From DATEHG01 sp035279705 (lineage in GTDB: Bacteria; Gemmatimonadota; Gemmatimonadetes; Gemmatimonadales; GWC2-71-9), in assembly GCA_035279705.1 (NCBI GenBank), contig DATEHG010000145.1, positions 1 to 10,013 of the forward strand: a DNA stretch of 10,013 nucleotides. Direction: 5' to 3'. Positions 1 to 6,807 of this stretch are shown piece by piece; position 1 is the stretch's first letter, and each line of letters opens with the position of its first letter. The notes beneath the pieces are model-generated. The model was not told the origin of the DNA. It was given only the letters and a program-made list of their open reading frames with translations, and searched no databases. Made by a program: the position numbers and the translations under genes.

Positions 1-615
1 CTCTCGCCGGAACAGCGGACCTATGCGGAGGCGGTGGCGCTCCGCAACCGGCTCGACCAGGGCGATTTCCAGGTGGGAGACCGGGTCGTCATCCATGTGC
101 GTGGCGATACGGCACTGAGTGACACCTTTACGGTCACGCCGAAACGGTCGCTCGAGCTGCCCAACATCGGCGAAGTTTCTCTGGCAGGGGTGTTGCGCTC
201 CGAACTCGAAGATCATCTGCGGGAGACGATTTCCCGCTACGTCCGGCAGCTGGACCTGAAAGCGGAGTCGCTGGTGCGGCTCTCCATCCTGGGGCAGATC
301 GGCCGCCCCGGTGTATACAACGTCTCGTCGGCCGCGCTGCTCGGGGACGTGTTCAGCGCCGGAGGAGGGCTGACCCCGACCTCCGATGTCGGGCGATCGC
401 TGGTCAACCGCGGAGGGGTGGTGTTCCTGACGTCGAAGCGCCTCGAGGCGGCGATCACCGAAGGCCGGACGATCGACCAGTTGAATCTCCACAGCGGCGA
501 CGAACTGCTCGTCGCCGAGAAGAAGCGCGGTGAGTTCGCCAATACGATCATCATCATCGGCGCCGTTGCCGGAGCCGTGCTCAGCATCGTCGCTGTCGTC
601 AGCCTGTTGAAGTAG
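1..615 (+). CDS. Polysaccharide export protein with SLBB domain (5' partial)
   Basis: This is the C-terminal 204 residues of a Wza/OPX-type polysaccharide export protein. The frame is open to the first base, so the true start and any signal peptide lie upstream. The motif GDFQVGDRVVIHV (residues 21-33 of the visible part) is typical of the start of the polysaccharide export domain. It is followed by the PNIGEVSL strand region (54-61). A SLBB-like segment (about 93-142) begins at LSILGQIGRPGVYNV, and LHSGDELLV (163-171) closes the fold. Residues 182-202 form a strongly hydrophobic helix right at the C-terminus, ending in Lys204. OPX proteins form or gate the periplasmic/outer-membrane channel for exopolysaccharide or capsule. 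The next gene starts about 28 nt after the stop, so co-transcription is likely. The family call is secure; whether the C-terminal helix sits in the inner or outer membrane cannot be read from the sequence. Confidence 0.9.
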   Translation, partial: LSPEQRTYAEAVALRNRLDQGDFQVGDRVVIHVRGDTALSDTFTVTPKRSLELPNIGEVSLAGVLRSELEDHLRETISRYVRQLDLKAESLVRLSILGQIGRPGVYNVSSAALLGDVFSAGGGLTPTSDVGRSLVNRGGVVFLTSKRLEAAITEGRTIDQLNLHSGDELLVAEKKRGEFANTIIIIGAVAGAVLSIVAVVSLLK

Positions 616-643
616 CCGAATGCGATCCAGACAGGGTGCAGCC

Positions 644-1393
644 ATGGAGATGACAATCCCGAGAGAGTCACGCCCCAAGCAGCCGCCGAGCGCGGTGGCG
701 CTGCCGTATGTGGCAGTGGCACCGTCGGTAGCCGCCGAAGCGTACCCCGAGACGGCCGAGCGTTCCCGGCGGCCGCTGAATGTGGTGCTGGCCGCGATCG
801 CCATCGTCCTGCTCTCGCCCGTCATGCTGGTGATCGCGCTGCTGATCAAGCTGACCTCCCGCGGCCCGGTGTTCTACACCCAGACGCGGGTAGGCTGGGA
901 CCGTCGGTCGACGCGCCCGGGACCGCCGGACGAGCGCCGGCGCGAGGATATCGGCGGGCTGCCGTTCAAGATCTACAAGTTCCGCTCGATGCACGTGAAC
1001 GCCGAGCACCTGACCGGCGCCGTGTGGGCCGCGAAGGAGGATCCGCGCGTCACCTGGCTGGGCCAGTACCTGCGCCAGTACCGGCTGGACGAGCTGCCCC
1101 AGCTGATCAACGTGATCAAGGGCGACATGAACGTCGTCGGGCCCCGCCCCGAGCGTCCCACGATTTTCGCCGACCTGCGCCGCGAGATCACCGAGTACCC
1201 CCGGCGCCAGCGGGCCCGGCCCGGCATCACCGGCCTGGCGCAGGTCAACCAGCAGTACGACACCAGCCTCGACGACGTGCGGAACAAGGTCCGGTTCGAC
1301 CTCGAGTACATCCGCCGCCAGGGACTGCTGGAAGACATGCGGATCATGCTCAAGACCATCCCGGTCGTCCTTTTCCGTCGAGGCGGCTGGTAG
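644..1393 (+). CDS. Undecaprenyl-phosphate sugar-phosphate transferase (WcaJ/PglC-like, short form)
   Basis: A monotopic bacterial sugar transferase of 249 residues, expected to move a sugar 1-phosphate from a nucleotide sugar to undecaprenyl phosphate and so start glycan assembly at the inner membrane. A basic stretch (Arg42-Arg43) precedes one hydrophobic segment (about 44-72) containing Ser58-Pro59, matching the re-entrant helix described for PglC. The catalytic Asp149-Glu150 pair lies in RLDELPQL. FKIYKFRSM (108-116), GPRPERP (166-172) and RPGITGLAQVN (192-202) are family signatures. An Arg/Pro-rich insert (about 84-106) precedes FKIYKF. There is no N-terminal four-helix/CoA-binding-like half as in full-length WcaJ. 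I chose ATG 644 because AGGGTG lies 5 nt upstream; ATG 620 is in frame and would add 8 residues. The exosortase start follows 5 nt after the stop. The donor sugar cannot be deduced. Confidence 0.92.
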   Translation: MEMTIPRESRPKQPPSAVALPYVAVAPSVAAEAYPETAERSRRPLNVVLAAIAIVLLSPVMLVIALLIKLTSRGPVFYTQTRVGWDRRSTRPGPPDERRREDIGGLPFKIYKFRSMHVNAEHLTGAVWAAKEDPRVTWLGQYLRQYRLDELPQLINVIKGDMNVVGPRPERPTIFADLRREITEYPRRQRARPGITGLAQVNQQYDTSLDDVRNKVRFDLEYIRRQGLLEDMRIMLKTIPVVLFRRGGW

Positions 1394-1398
1394 GAGGA

Positions 1399-2286
1399 GT
1401 GGCCACCTCGCTCGGCTGGACATATCCGGAGGCCGTGGCCAGGCTCAAGGCCATCGACGCCGCGACGATATTCACCGTCGCGGCGTTCGTCGTTCTGTTC
1501 CAGCAGCCGGCCACCACGCTGGCGCGGGACTGGTGGTCCGACCCCGAAGCCGGTCACGGCCTGCTGCTCGGACCACTGGCCGTCTGGTTCGCCGTCCGGA
1601 GCTGGCCGGCCGAACAGGACCGCCATGGCCGGCCGCTTGCCGGCGCAATAGTGCTTGTGGGCGCCGTCCTGCTGCGGTTCCTCTCGGGCCTCGCGGCGGA
1701 GCTGTTCACCATGCGCTTGTCCATGGTGGGCGCCCTGCTGGGGCTGACCCTGTACTATGCCGGGTGGCAGCAGGTGCGCCGCTGGTGGCTTCCCTTCTCG
1801 CTCTTCCTCCTCGCGATTCCGCTCCCGGCGCTGATCACCAATTCGCTGGCGCTGCCGCTCCAGCTCCGGGCCTCCGCCATGGGCGCCTGGCTGCTCGAGC
1901 GGCGCCATGTCCCCGTGACGCTCACCGGCAACATCCTGCTGCTTCCCGGCCACCGGCTGTTCGTGACCGAGGCGTGCAGCGGGCTGCGATCGCTCACCGC
2001 GCTGATCGGGCTGGCGGTGCTGGCGGGCGGCCTCTGGCTGACCCGCCCGATGAGCCGCGTGGCCATCCTGCTGCTGGCCATCCCGATTGCCATGTGCCTC
2101 AACGCGGTCCGGATCTTCCTCACGGGATTCCTGGTGTTCTATGTCGATCCCAGCATGGGGGACGGATTCATGCACATGACCGAGGGCTGGCTCATGTTTC
2201 TCGTCGCCTTCATCTGTCTCGGGGGAGTGACCTGGGTGGCAGCTCGCCTGGAAGCGCGGCGAGCGGAGGTGGCCCTTGCCGAGTAA
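1399..2286 (+). CDS. xrt: Exosortase (EpsH-type membrane transpeptidase)
   Basis: A 295-residue polytopic membrane protein with about eight hydrophobic segments and the three conserved exosortase catalytic positions. Cys193 lies in TEACSGLRSL, Arg238 in CLNAVRIFLTGF, and His259 in DGFMHMTEGW. Exosortases are thought to cleave and transfer proteins carrying C-terminal sorting signals (PEP-CTERM and relatives), and their genes often sit in exopolysaccharide loci, as here. The start is GTG 1399, 5 nt after the upstream stop. AGGAGG at 1392-1397 overlaps that stop and lies only 1 nt from the GTG, so coupled re-initiation is likely. GTG 1435, also with GGAGG close by, is an alternative that would remove 12 residues. 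The open frame runs further upstream only as a shadow of the transferase gene. The 3' end overlaps epsI by 11 nt. The exosortase subtype cannot be assigned without a profile search. Confidence 0.92.
   Translation: MATSLGWTYPEAVARLKAIDAATIFTVAAFVVLFQQPATTLARDWWSDPEAGHGLLLGPLAVWFAVRSWPAEQDRHGRPLAGAIVLVGAVLLRFLSGLAAELFTMRLSMVGALLGLTLYYAGWQQVRRWWLPFSLFLLAIPLPALITNSLALPLQLRASAMGAWLLERRHVPVTLTGNILLLPGHRLFVTEACSGLRSLTALIGLAVLAGGLWLTRPMSRVAILLLAIPIAMCLNAVRIFLTGFLVFYVDPSMGDGFMHMTEGWLMFLVAFICLGGVTWVAARLEARRAEVALAE
2265..2270 (+). promoter_or_regulatory. Shine-Dalgarno fixing the TTG start of epsI
   Basis: GGAGGT lies 5 nt before TTG 2276, inside the last codons of the exosortase gene. There is no ATG or GTG in the first part of the epsI frame at similar spacing, so this site supports a TTG start and an 11-nt overlap with the upstream stop codon. 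Confidence 0.65.
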
Positions 2287-2917
2287 CGGCCGGCTCCGGC
2301 TCGGGCCGGGCGTGATCCTGGCGGCAGGCTGCCTGCTGCTGCTCAAGGCCGGGTTGCAGCGGGACATGCCGCTCCGGGGTTCGCTCGAGACGCTGCCGTC
2401 AACCCTGCTTGGGTCGACCGGCACCGACCAGGTCATCGGCGCCGATGAACAGCGGGTGGCGGGGATGTCCCAGTATCTGCTGCGGTCATTCGGCCCCGAC
2501 AGCGCGTCCCGCTTCTCGGTCTACATCGGCTATTACACCTCGCAGCGCCAGGGCAAAACCATCCACTCGCCCAAGAACTGCCTGCCTGGATCGGGATGGG
2601 AGCCGTTGGCCGCCCGGGAAGAGGAACTCGCGGTGGGCGGCAAGACGGTGAAGGTGAACCGCTACGAGCTGGCCAACCACGACCAGCGCGCCCTGGTCTA
2701 CTACTGGTACCAGGGAAGGGGCCGGGTGGCCGCCAACGAGTATCGGGTCAAGCTGGACCTGCTGCGGGATGCCGCGATCAGGGGCCGGACGGAGGAGGCG
2801 CTCGTCCGCATCGTGGTGCCGCTCAGCGATTCGGTGAGTGACTCGGCGGCGGAAACGGTGGCACGCGCGGTTTCGAGCCAGATCATTCCTGCCCTGGCCA
2901 GGTTGCTGCCTACCTGA
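2276..2917 (+). CDS. epsI: Exosortase-associated EpsI protein
   Basis: A 213-residue protein of the EpsI family (DUF3485), encoded separately from the exosortase although the two are fused in some lineages. One N-terminal hydrophobic segment (about 11-24) should anchor it in the inner membrane with the rest in the periplasm. The family hallmark TIHSPKNCLPGSGW (95-108) is intact, including Cys102, and is preceded by YIGYYTSQRQG (83-93). YYWYQGRGR (142-150) and VRIVVPL (177-183) also fit the family. EpsI is known to accompany exosortases in exopolysaccharide clusters, but its biochemical role is not settled. It starts with TTG, behind GGAGGT, overlapping the exosortase stop by 11 nt, which suggests translational coupling. 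It ends 3 nt from the stop of the convergent glycosyltransferase, leaving no room for a conventional terminator. Confidence 0.9.
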   Translation: MPSNGRLRLGPGVILAAGCLLLLKAGLQRDMPLRGSLETLPSTLLGSTGTDQVIGADEQRVAGMSQYLLRSFGPDSASRFSVYIGYYTSQRQGKTIHSPKNCLPGSGWEPLAAREEELAVGGKTVKVNRYELANHDQRALVYYWYQGRGRVAANEYRVKLDLLRDAAIRGRTEEALVRIVVPLSDSVSDSAAETVARAVSSQIIPALARLLPT

Positions 2918-2920
2918 CGA

Positions 2921-4099
2921 TCAGGCGCTGGCCTGCGGACGCCGGGTCGGCTCCCAGGTGGCGCTCTTCACCCCGCGGAGCGCCTGGCCCCACGCCTCGA
3001 TCGCCGCCCCCGCCGAGGCGATCGTAAACGCCGGAATGGCAAACAAGGCAGGCATCTTCCTGCCGGACGGCCACTGGAAGCCGATGAGTCCGCACAACAA
3101 TCCCCCCGCGACCACCAATTCGCCGAGCACACCGTGATTGCTGCGGGAGCTCAGCACCACGAGGCCGATCGGCAGCAGCACCATGGCGGGGAACGAAAGC
3201 CATCTGACCAGCTTGTGACTCCACAGCATCCAGCCGAAGCTGCCGTAGCGGAACGGGTTGAGCAGGTGCCGCTTGAACCAGAGAGTCTCAAGGCCGCGCG
3301 ACATGGTGCGCACCTTCCGGCGGTACTCGGTCCGGAGATCGCGGGCGCGGGGCACGAGGCACACCGCATCGGAGACCGACACGGAGCGGTAGCCCTGCTC
3401 GCGCGCCAGGAGTGCGCTGGCAAAATCCCGGCTCAATTCGGCCGGGAAGTTGCCGTCGACGATGTGGCGGCGGATGCCGTAATAGCAGCCGGACGCGCCG
3501 ACGATGGAGCCGATACCGGTTTCCAGGTCGCGGACCCACATCTCGTAGCCCACGTACCCCGACTCGGCCCGGTTGTGTTCGGCGTGAAGGTCGCCGACGC
3601 TCAGATCCCGCCCGGAGGCTACGCCGATGGCCGGGTCCTGGAAGGCCCGGATGAGCGGCTTGAGCGAACCCGGCAGGATCCGGATCGTGGCGTCGGTGTT
3701 GACGATGATGTCACCGGTGAGCCGGGGGAAGACGGCATTCTCGGCTGCGGTCTTGCCGGAGCGGGCCGGCAACCGGAGCAGCTCGACGCCGCGCGATTCG
3801 AACCGGCGGACGATGTCGTCGGTGGCGTCGCTGCTGGCATCGGAAACCACGATGATCTGGCGCAACTCGGGGGGATAGTCGAGCTGCAGCAGGCCCTCGA
3901 GCGTTCCGGCGATGGAATCCTGCTCGTTGTAGGCCGGCAGTGCGATCGAGATCCGGGGCCAGGCGGGAGGATCGGTGGCCGAAATGGCCGGCGCATGGCG
4001 GAAGCGCCCCGCGAGCATGAGAAGCAGGGGATAGCCGACGTAACTGTACCCCAGCAGCAGTACCGGGAGCGCGATCAGCAGGATCCCCACCATGATCAT
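2921..4099 (-). CDS. Membrane GT2 glycosyltransferase
   Basis: A 392-residue family 2 glycosyltransferase with membrane segments at both ends, an architecture like poly-GlcNAc or hyaluronan synthase-type enzymes. An N-terminal helix (about 4-30) leads into the GT-A fold: ISIALPAYNEQ (50-60), VVSDASSDAT (84-93), and the metal-site region NTDAT (134-138). Next come GASGCYYGIRR (201-211) and Asp225 in the acceptor/base region. RRKVRTMSRG (260-269) sits where processive enzymes carry QxxRW. Further hydrophobic segments follow at about 300-317, 326-342 and 350-370. Catalysis should be cytoplasmic, adding sugars to a lipid-linked or growing chain. The start is ATG 4099 with only a weak purine-rich upstream; ATG 4093 is an alternative. 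It converges on epsI and diverges from wecB. The donor and linkage are not readable, and strict processivity is doubtful without a clear QxxRW. Confidence 0.9.
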   Translation of the reverse strand: MIMVGILLIALPVLLLGYSYVGYPLLLMLAGRFRHAPAISATDPPAWPRISIALPAYNEQDSIAGTLEGLLQLDYPPELRQIIVVSDASSDATDDIVRRFESRGVELLRLPARSGKTAAENAVFPRLTGDIIVNTDATIRILPGSLKPLIRAFQDPAIGVASGRDLSVGDLHAEHNRAESGYVGYEMWVRDLETGIGSIVGASGCYYGIRRHIVDGNFPAELSRDFASALLAREQGYRSVSVSDAVCLVPRARDLRTEYRRKVRTMSRGLETLWFKRHLLNPFRYGSFGWMLWSHKLVRWLSFPAMVLLPIGLVVLSSRSNHGVLGELVVAGGLLCGLIGFQWPSGRKMPALFAIPAFTIASAGAAIEAWGQALRGVKSATWEPTRRPQASA

Positions 4100-4248
4100 C
4101 CCCGCTTCTTCGTAGGCATGAGCGGACTATCTTAAGCGGATTCGGCCGGGGATGCGACGGACATGGCCGCCATCCTCGGCGACACCGATCCACTTCCCGT
4201 GACCACGATGGAACCGAACCCCATTCCCTGCCCTTTCCGGGAGGCTGC
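4100..4248. promoter_or_regulatory. Divergent intergenic region between GT2 and wecB
   Basis: These 149 nt separate two divergently oriented genes and must hold the starts of both transcripts if each has its own promoter. The only AT-rich spot is around 4126-4137. On the minus strand it reads TAAGAT (4134-4129), about 30 nt before the GT2 start, which could be a -10 element. I see no convincing -35 at 16-18 nt spacing. No clear operator repeat or hairpin was found. Confidence 0.3.
4239..4244 (+). promoter_or_regulatory. Shine-Dalgarno of wecB
   Basis: GGGAGG lies 4 nt before ATG 4249, one of the clearest ribosome binding sites in the window. It fixes the start immediately before the conserved KVLVVAGARPNF N-terminus. 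Confidence 0.7.
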
Positions 4249-5367
4249 ATGAAAGTGCTCGTGGTGGCCGGCGCGCGGCCGAATTTCATGAAGGTCGCGC
4301 CTGTGCTGCGCGCCCTGGAGGCGCGGAGCCACCAGGCGGTGCTGGTCCACACCGGCCAGCATTACGACTCCACCATGTCGGACGACATCTTCCGCGACCT
4401 CGGGCTGCGCCAGCCTGATCACCACCTGGGCGTCGGGGGCGGCAGCCATGCCCAGCAGACCGGGCGGATCATGGAACAGTTCGAGCCGGTGCTGCTGGCC
4501 GAGCGTCCCGGTTGGGTCGTGGTCGTGGGCGATGTGAATTCGACGCTGGCCTGCGCTCTCGTGGCCGTGAAGCTCAAGGCGGAAACGGGGTGCCGGATTG
4601 CCCATGTCGAGGCGGGGCTGCGGAGCAACGACTGGAGGATGCCGGAGGAGGTCAATCGGGTGCTCACCGACCGCCTCTCCGACCTGCTCCTCATGCCGTC
4701 GAGGGACGCGCTGCCGAACCTGATGCACGAAGGGATCGATGCCGCCCGCGCCGTGATGGTGGGCAACGTGATGATCGACTCGCTGATGGCCCAGCTGCCT
4801 GCCGCGCGGGCGCTGAGCGCGCCTGAACGCCGCGGTCTGCGCCAGGGACAGTACGCCGTCGTGACGCTGCACCGTCCTTCCAATGTGGACGACCCGGCGG
4901 CGCTGGCCCGCATCCTCGACGGCCTGGCCGCTGTGGGGCGCAAGTTGCCCGTCGTCTTCCCGATGCATCCGCGCACCCGGCGGAACGTCGAATCGAACGG
5001 GTTGTCGATCCCGGCCAACGTGGCGGTGGAGGGTCCGGCCGCCTATCTCGAGATGCTGGCGCTGCAGGATGGCTCCGCAGTGGTCATCACCGACAGCGGC
5101 GGGCTGCAGGAGGAAACGACGGCGCTCGGGGTTCCCTGCGTCACTCTCCGCGAGCAGACCGAGCGGCCCATTACCGTCACCGAGGGCACCAACCGGATGG
5201 CGCCGTGGCCGCTCACGGCAGCGGGGATCGAGACCACGTGTGAAGCCGCACTCCGCCAGGGGCGCGCGGCGCCCGGGACCAGGGCTCCCGAGGGGTGGGA
5301 TGGGCGAGCGGGAGAACGGATCGTACTGGCGCTTGAGCAGCACCTGGGGCCTGGCGCATCGTCCTGA
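4249..5367 (+). CDS. wecB: UDP-N-acetylglucosamine 2-epimerase (non-hydrolysing)
   Basis: A 372-residue cytoplasmic enzyme that interconverts UDP-GlcNAc and UDP-ManNAc, providing ManNAc (or, after oxidation, ManNAcA) for surface glycans. The N-terminus VVAGARPNFMKVAPV (5-19) and TGQHYD (35-40) are classic. Catalytic-type residues are present: Asp95 in VVGDVNST, Glu121 in HVEAGLRS, Glu133/Glu134 in MPEEVNR, and His208 in TLHRPSNVD. SGGLQEE (283-289) and TERPITVTEGTNR (304-316) bind nucleotide in this family. Length matches the usual 360-390 residues, so it should be active. The start is well supported by GGGAGG. No wecC-type dehydrogenase is in the window, so whether ManNAc is used directly is open. 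It stands alone on its strand, divergent from the GT2 gene and ending 5 nt from the convergent GT4 gene. Confidence 0.95.
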   Translation: MKVLVVAGARPNFMKVAPVLRALEARSHQAVLVHTGQHYDSTMSDDIFRDLGLRQPDHHLGVGGGSHAQQTGRIMEQFEPVLLAERPGWVVVVGDVNSTLACALVAVKLKAETGCRIAHVEAGLRSNDWRMPEEVNRVLTDRLSDLLLMPSRDALPNLMHEGIDAARAVMVGNVMIDSLMAQLPAARALSAPERRGLRQGQYAVVTLHRPSNVDDPAALARILDGLAAVGRKLPVVFPMHPRTRRNVESNGLSIPANVAVEGPAAYLEMLALQDGSAVVITDSGGLQEETTALGVPCVTLREQTERPITVTEGTNRMAPWPLTAAGIETTCEAALRQGRAAPGTRAPEGWDGRAGERIVLALEQHLGPGASS

Positions 5368-5372
5368 GGTAC

Positions 5373-6497
5373 TCAGCCGGGAGCGGCCACCGCCTCGCGA
5401 TAGATCGCCGCGTGGTTCGCGACCCAGTTCTCGACTGAATAGGTGGTCCGGAGCCGCTCCGCGGCGGCCCCGGTCCTGGCGGCCCGAGCCGCCGGATCGG
5501 CCAGTGCTTCACGGATGGCGCCGGCCAGCGATGCCGCATCTCCGGGCGGGGCGAGCCACCCTTCCGTGGTGGTGATGACGTCCGGCACGCCACCCACCGC
5601 CGCCGCAACGATCGGCGTTCCCGCCGCCATCGCTTCGAAGAGCACGATCGGGGTTCCTTCCGTACGCGAACTCAGCACGAAGCAGTCGAACGCCGGAAAG
5701 AGCGCCCCGGCTCCTTCCACTTCACCGGCCCACTGAATCCTTTCGGCGACTCCGCGGGAAGCCGCCAGCGACCGTAGGCGCTCGCCCTCCGCACCGGCGC
5801 CTATCATGACGAGGCGCGGTCGATCCCCCGGCAGCGCCGCCAGCGCCTCGATCATGAGATCCGGCCCCTTTTCGGGGCTGAGCCTTCCGACCCAGCCAAG
5901 CACCACTTCGCCCTCGCCGATTCCCAGCCGGCGCCGGGCCTCCCCCCGGTCGAGGCGCGGGGCGCCGCTGGGCCAGGCGTTGGGAAGCAGCCGTACCTGC
6001 CCCGGCGGAACGCCACGCCGGATCAACTCGCGTTCGAGGGGACGGGAGACCGCGAGGACCCGGGCGCAGCGGCGCCACGCCCGGACATCGAGCCACTCAT
6101 AGAAGCGGTTGCGCCAGTCGCCACCGGTGAACCCGTGGGCCGTGCTGACCTGGGCAACGCGCTGGCGCCGTGCCGCCAGACCGGCGAGCACGTCAGGGCG
6201 ATAGCCGTGGGTATGGAGGATTTCCGGTTTGACTCGCGTGACCGCGTCGGCAACGAGTCTCACTTCTCCCCAGTAGTCTCTGGCCGGAGTGAACAGCGGA
6301 AGGATCTCCACTCCCTGCAACGAGCGGGCGGCGGCCAGGAACGGGTGGCGGTCCTGCCACGGGGCAAGCACGACCAGCAGGCCGACCCGGGCGCCGCTTC
6401 GTGCCTGGCCTGCGGCGAGGGTGAGGACGACCTGCTCGAGCCCGCCGACGCGGGCCGGGGCGAGCACGTGGAGGACGGAACCGGGAGAGTAAGGCAT
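5373..6497 (-). CDS. GT4 family glycosyltransferase
   Basis: A 374-residue retaining glycosyltransferase with two Rossmann-like halves (GT-B fold). The N-terminal half shows VLHVLAPARVGGLEQVV (8-24), HTHGYRPD (95-102) and TAHGF (119-123). The C-terminal half shows GWVGRLSPEKG (201-211) and the donor-binding region SSRTEGTPIVLFEAMAAG (276-293) with Glu280 and Glu288 in the usual EX7E arrangement. No membrane span is evident, so it should act at the cytoplasmic face on lipid-linked acceptors. I chose ATG 6497 because the conserved domain starts right after it. A TTG at 6542 would add 15 Pro/Ala-rich residues that do not look conserved. Neither start has a strong ribosome binding site. It converges on wecB. 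The sugar transferred cannot be inferred. Confidence 0.92.
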   Translation of the reverse strand: MPYSPGSVLHVLAPARVGGLEQVVLTLAAGQARSGARVGLLVVLAPWQDRHPFLAAARSLQGVEILPLFTPARDYWGEVRLVADAVTRVKPEILHTHGYRPDVLAGLAARRQRVAQVSTAHGFTGGDWRNRFYEWLDVRAWRRCARVLAVSRPLERELIRRGVPPGQVRLLPNAWPSGAPRLDRGEARRRLGIGEGEVVLGWVGRLSPEKGPDLMIEALAALPGDRPRLVMIGAGAEGERLRSLAASRGVAERIQWAGEVEGAGALFPAFDCFVLSSRTEGTPIVLFEAMAAGTPIVAAAVGGVPDVITTTEGWLAPPGDAASLAGAIREALADPAARAARTGAAAERLRTTYSVENWVANHAAIYREAVAAPG

Positions 6498-6807
6498 TGG
6501 GAATGGCGCCCCAAATGTCGCGGGCGCGGGCGGGAGTGGCAATTCCTGATGACCCAGGCCCGGCCTCTTTCAGCCCTTGCGACCGCGGGCCAAATCAGGA
6601 TCGGCAGCGCCCCCTCCACAGAATCAGCCGGACCTGTAGGAACGACGCCACAAGAGGCCGGGACATGAGGTAGATTTCCCTCGCAAAATCGTGGTCCCTG
6701 ATGCGTCGGAGTGGCATCATCCCTGCCCTGCGCAGGGTGGCTGGGGACCCCGTCCGGGCAGAAGCACTCCGGCTGCGGCTTCCACGCCGCTCTTTGTGCC
6801 AAGAGTC
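6498..6807. other. Intergenic region between divergent GT4 and ABC permease genes
   Basis: About 310 nt with no confidently assigned gene. It separates two divergent transcription units, so promoters for both are expected here. A sigma-54-like element lies at 6712-6726 on the plus strand. The part around 6665-6700 is less GC-rich than its surroundings. A 41-codon minus-strand reading frame (6720 to 6595) with tandem ATG codons is discussed among the findings. No clear sigma-70 -35/-10 pair with proper spacing was seen. Confidence 0.5.
6712..6726 (+). promoter_or_regulatory. Candidate sigma-54 (-24/-12) promoter upstream of the ABC exporter
   Basis: The sequence TGGCATCATCCCTGC matches the sigma-54 pattern TGGCAyr-N4-TTGCw at TGGCA and at TGC. 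The invariant GG and GC dinucleotides are separated by 10 nt, as required. The mismatch is C in place of the first T of TTGC. It lies about 80 nt before the permease ATG and points towards it. Exosortase/EPS loci are known in some bacteria to be governed by the PrsK/PrsR sigma-54-dependent system, which makes the match relevant. No activator-binding repeat was identified, so this stays tentative. Confidence 0.3.

Noticed and set aside
973..2436. Long minus-strand open frame of 487 codons opposite the transferase, exosortase and epsI
   Set aside because: Rich in His, Gln, Arg and Pro with no recognisable domain, and spans three well-supported plus-strand genes. It is a by-product of high GC.
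3134..4135. Plus-strand open frame of 333 codons opposite the GT2 gene
   Set aside because: Low-complexity Gly/Ala/Asp/Arg composition, while the minus-strand frame has clear GT2 motifs throughout.
4131..4136. CTTAAG palindrome in the GT2/wecB gap
   Set aside because: A six-base palindrome alone is not evidence for an operator; no flanking symmetry extends it.
4132..5343. Minus-strand open frame of 403 codons opposite wecB
   Set aside because: His/Arg/Gln-rich and domain-free, while the plus strand encodes a complete WecB with a strong ribosome binding site.
5364..5376. Small palindrome CTGAG-GTA-CTCAG between wecB and the GT4 gene
   Set aside because: A 5-bp stem arising mostly from the two facing TGA stop codons; too short to call a bidirectional terminator.
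6540..6542. TTG start that would lengthen the GT4 protein by 15 residues
   Set aside because: The extension is Pro/Ala-rich, and the GT4 domain begins immediately after ATG 6497.
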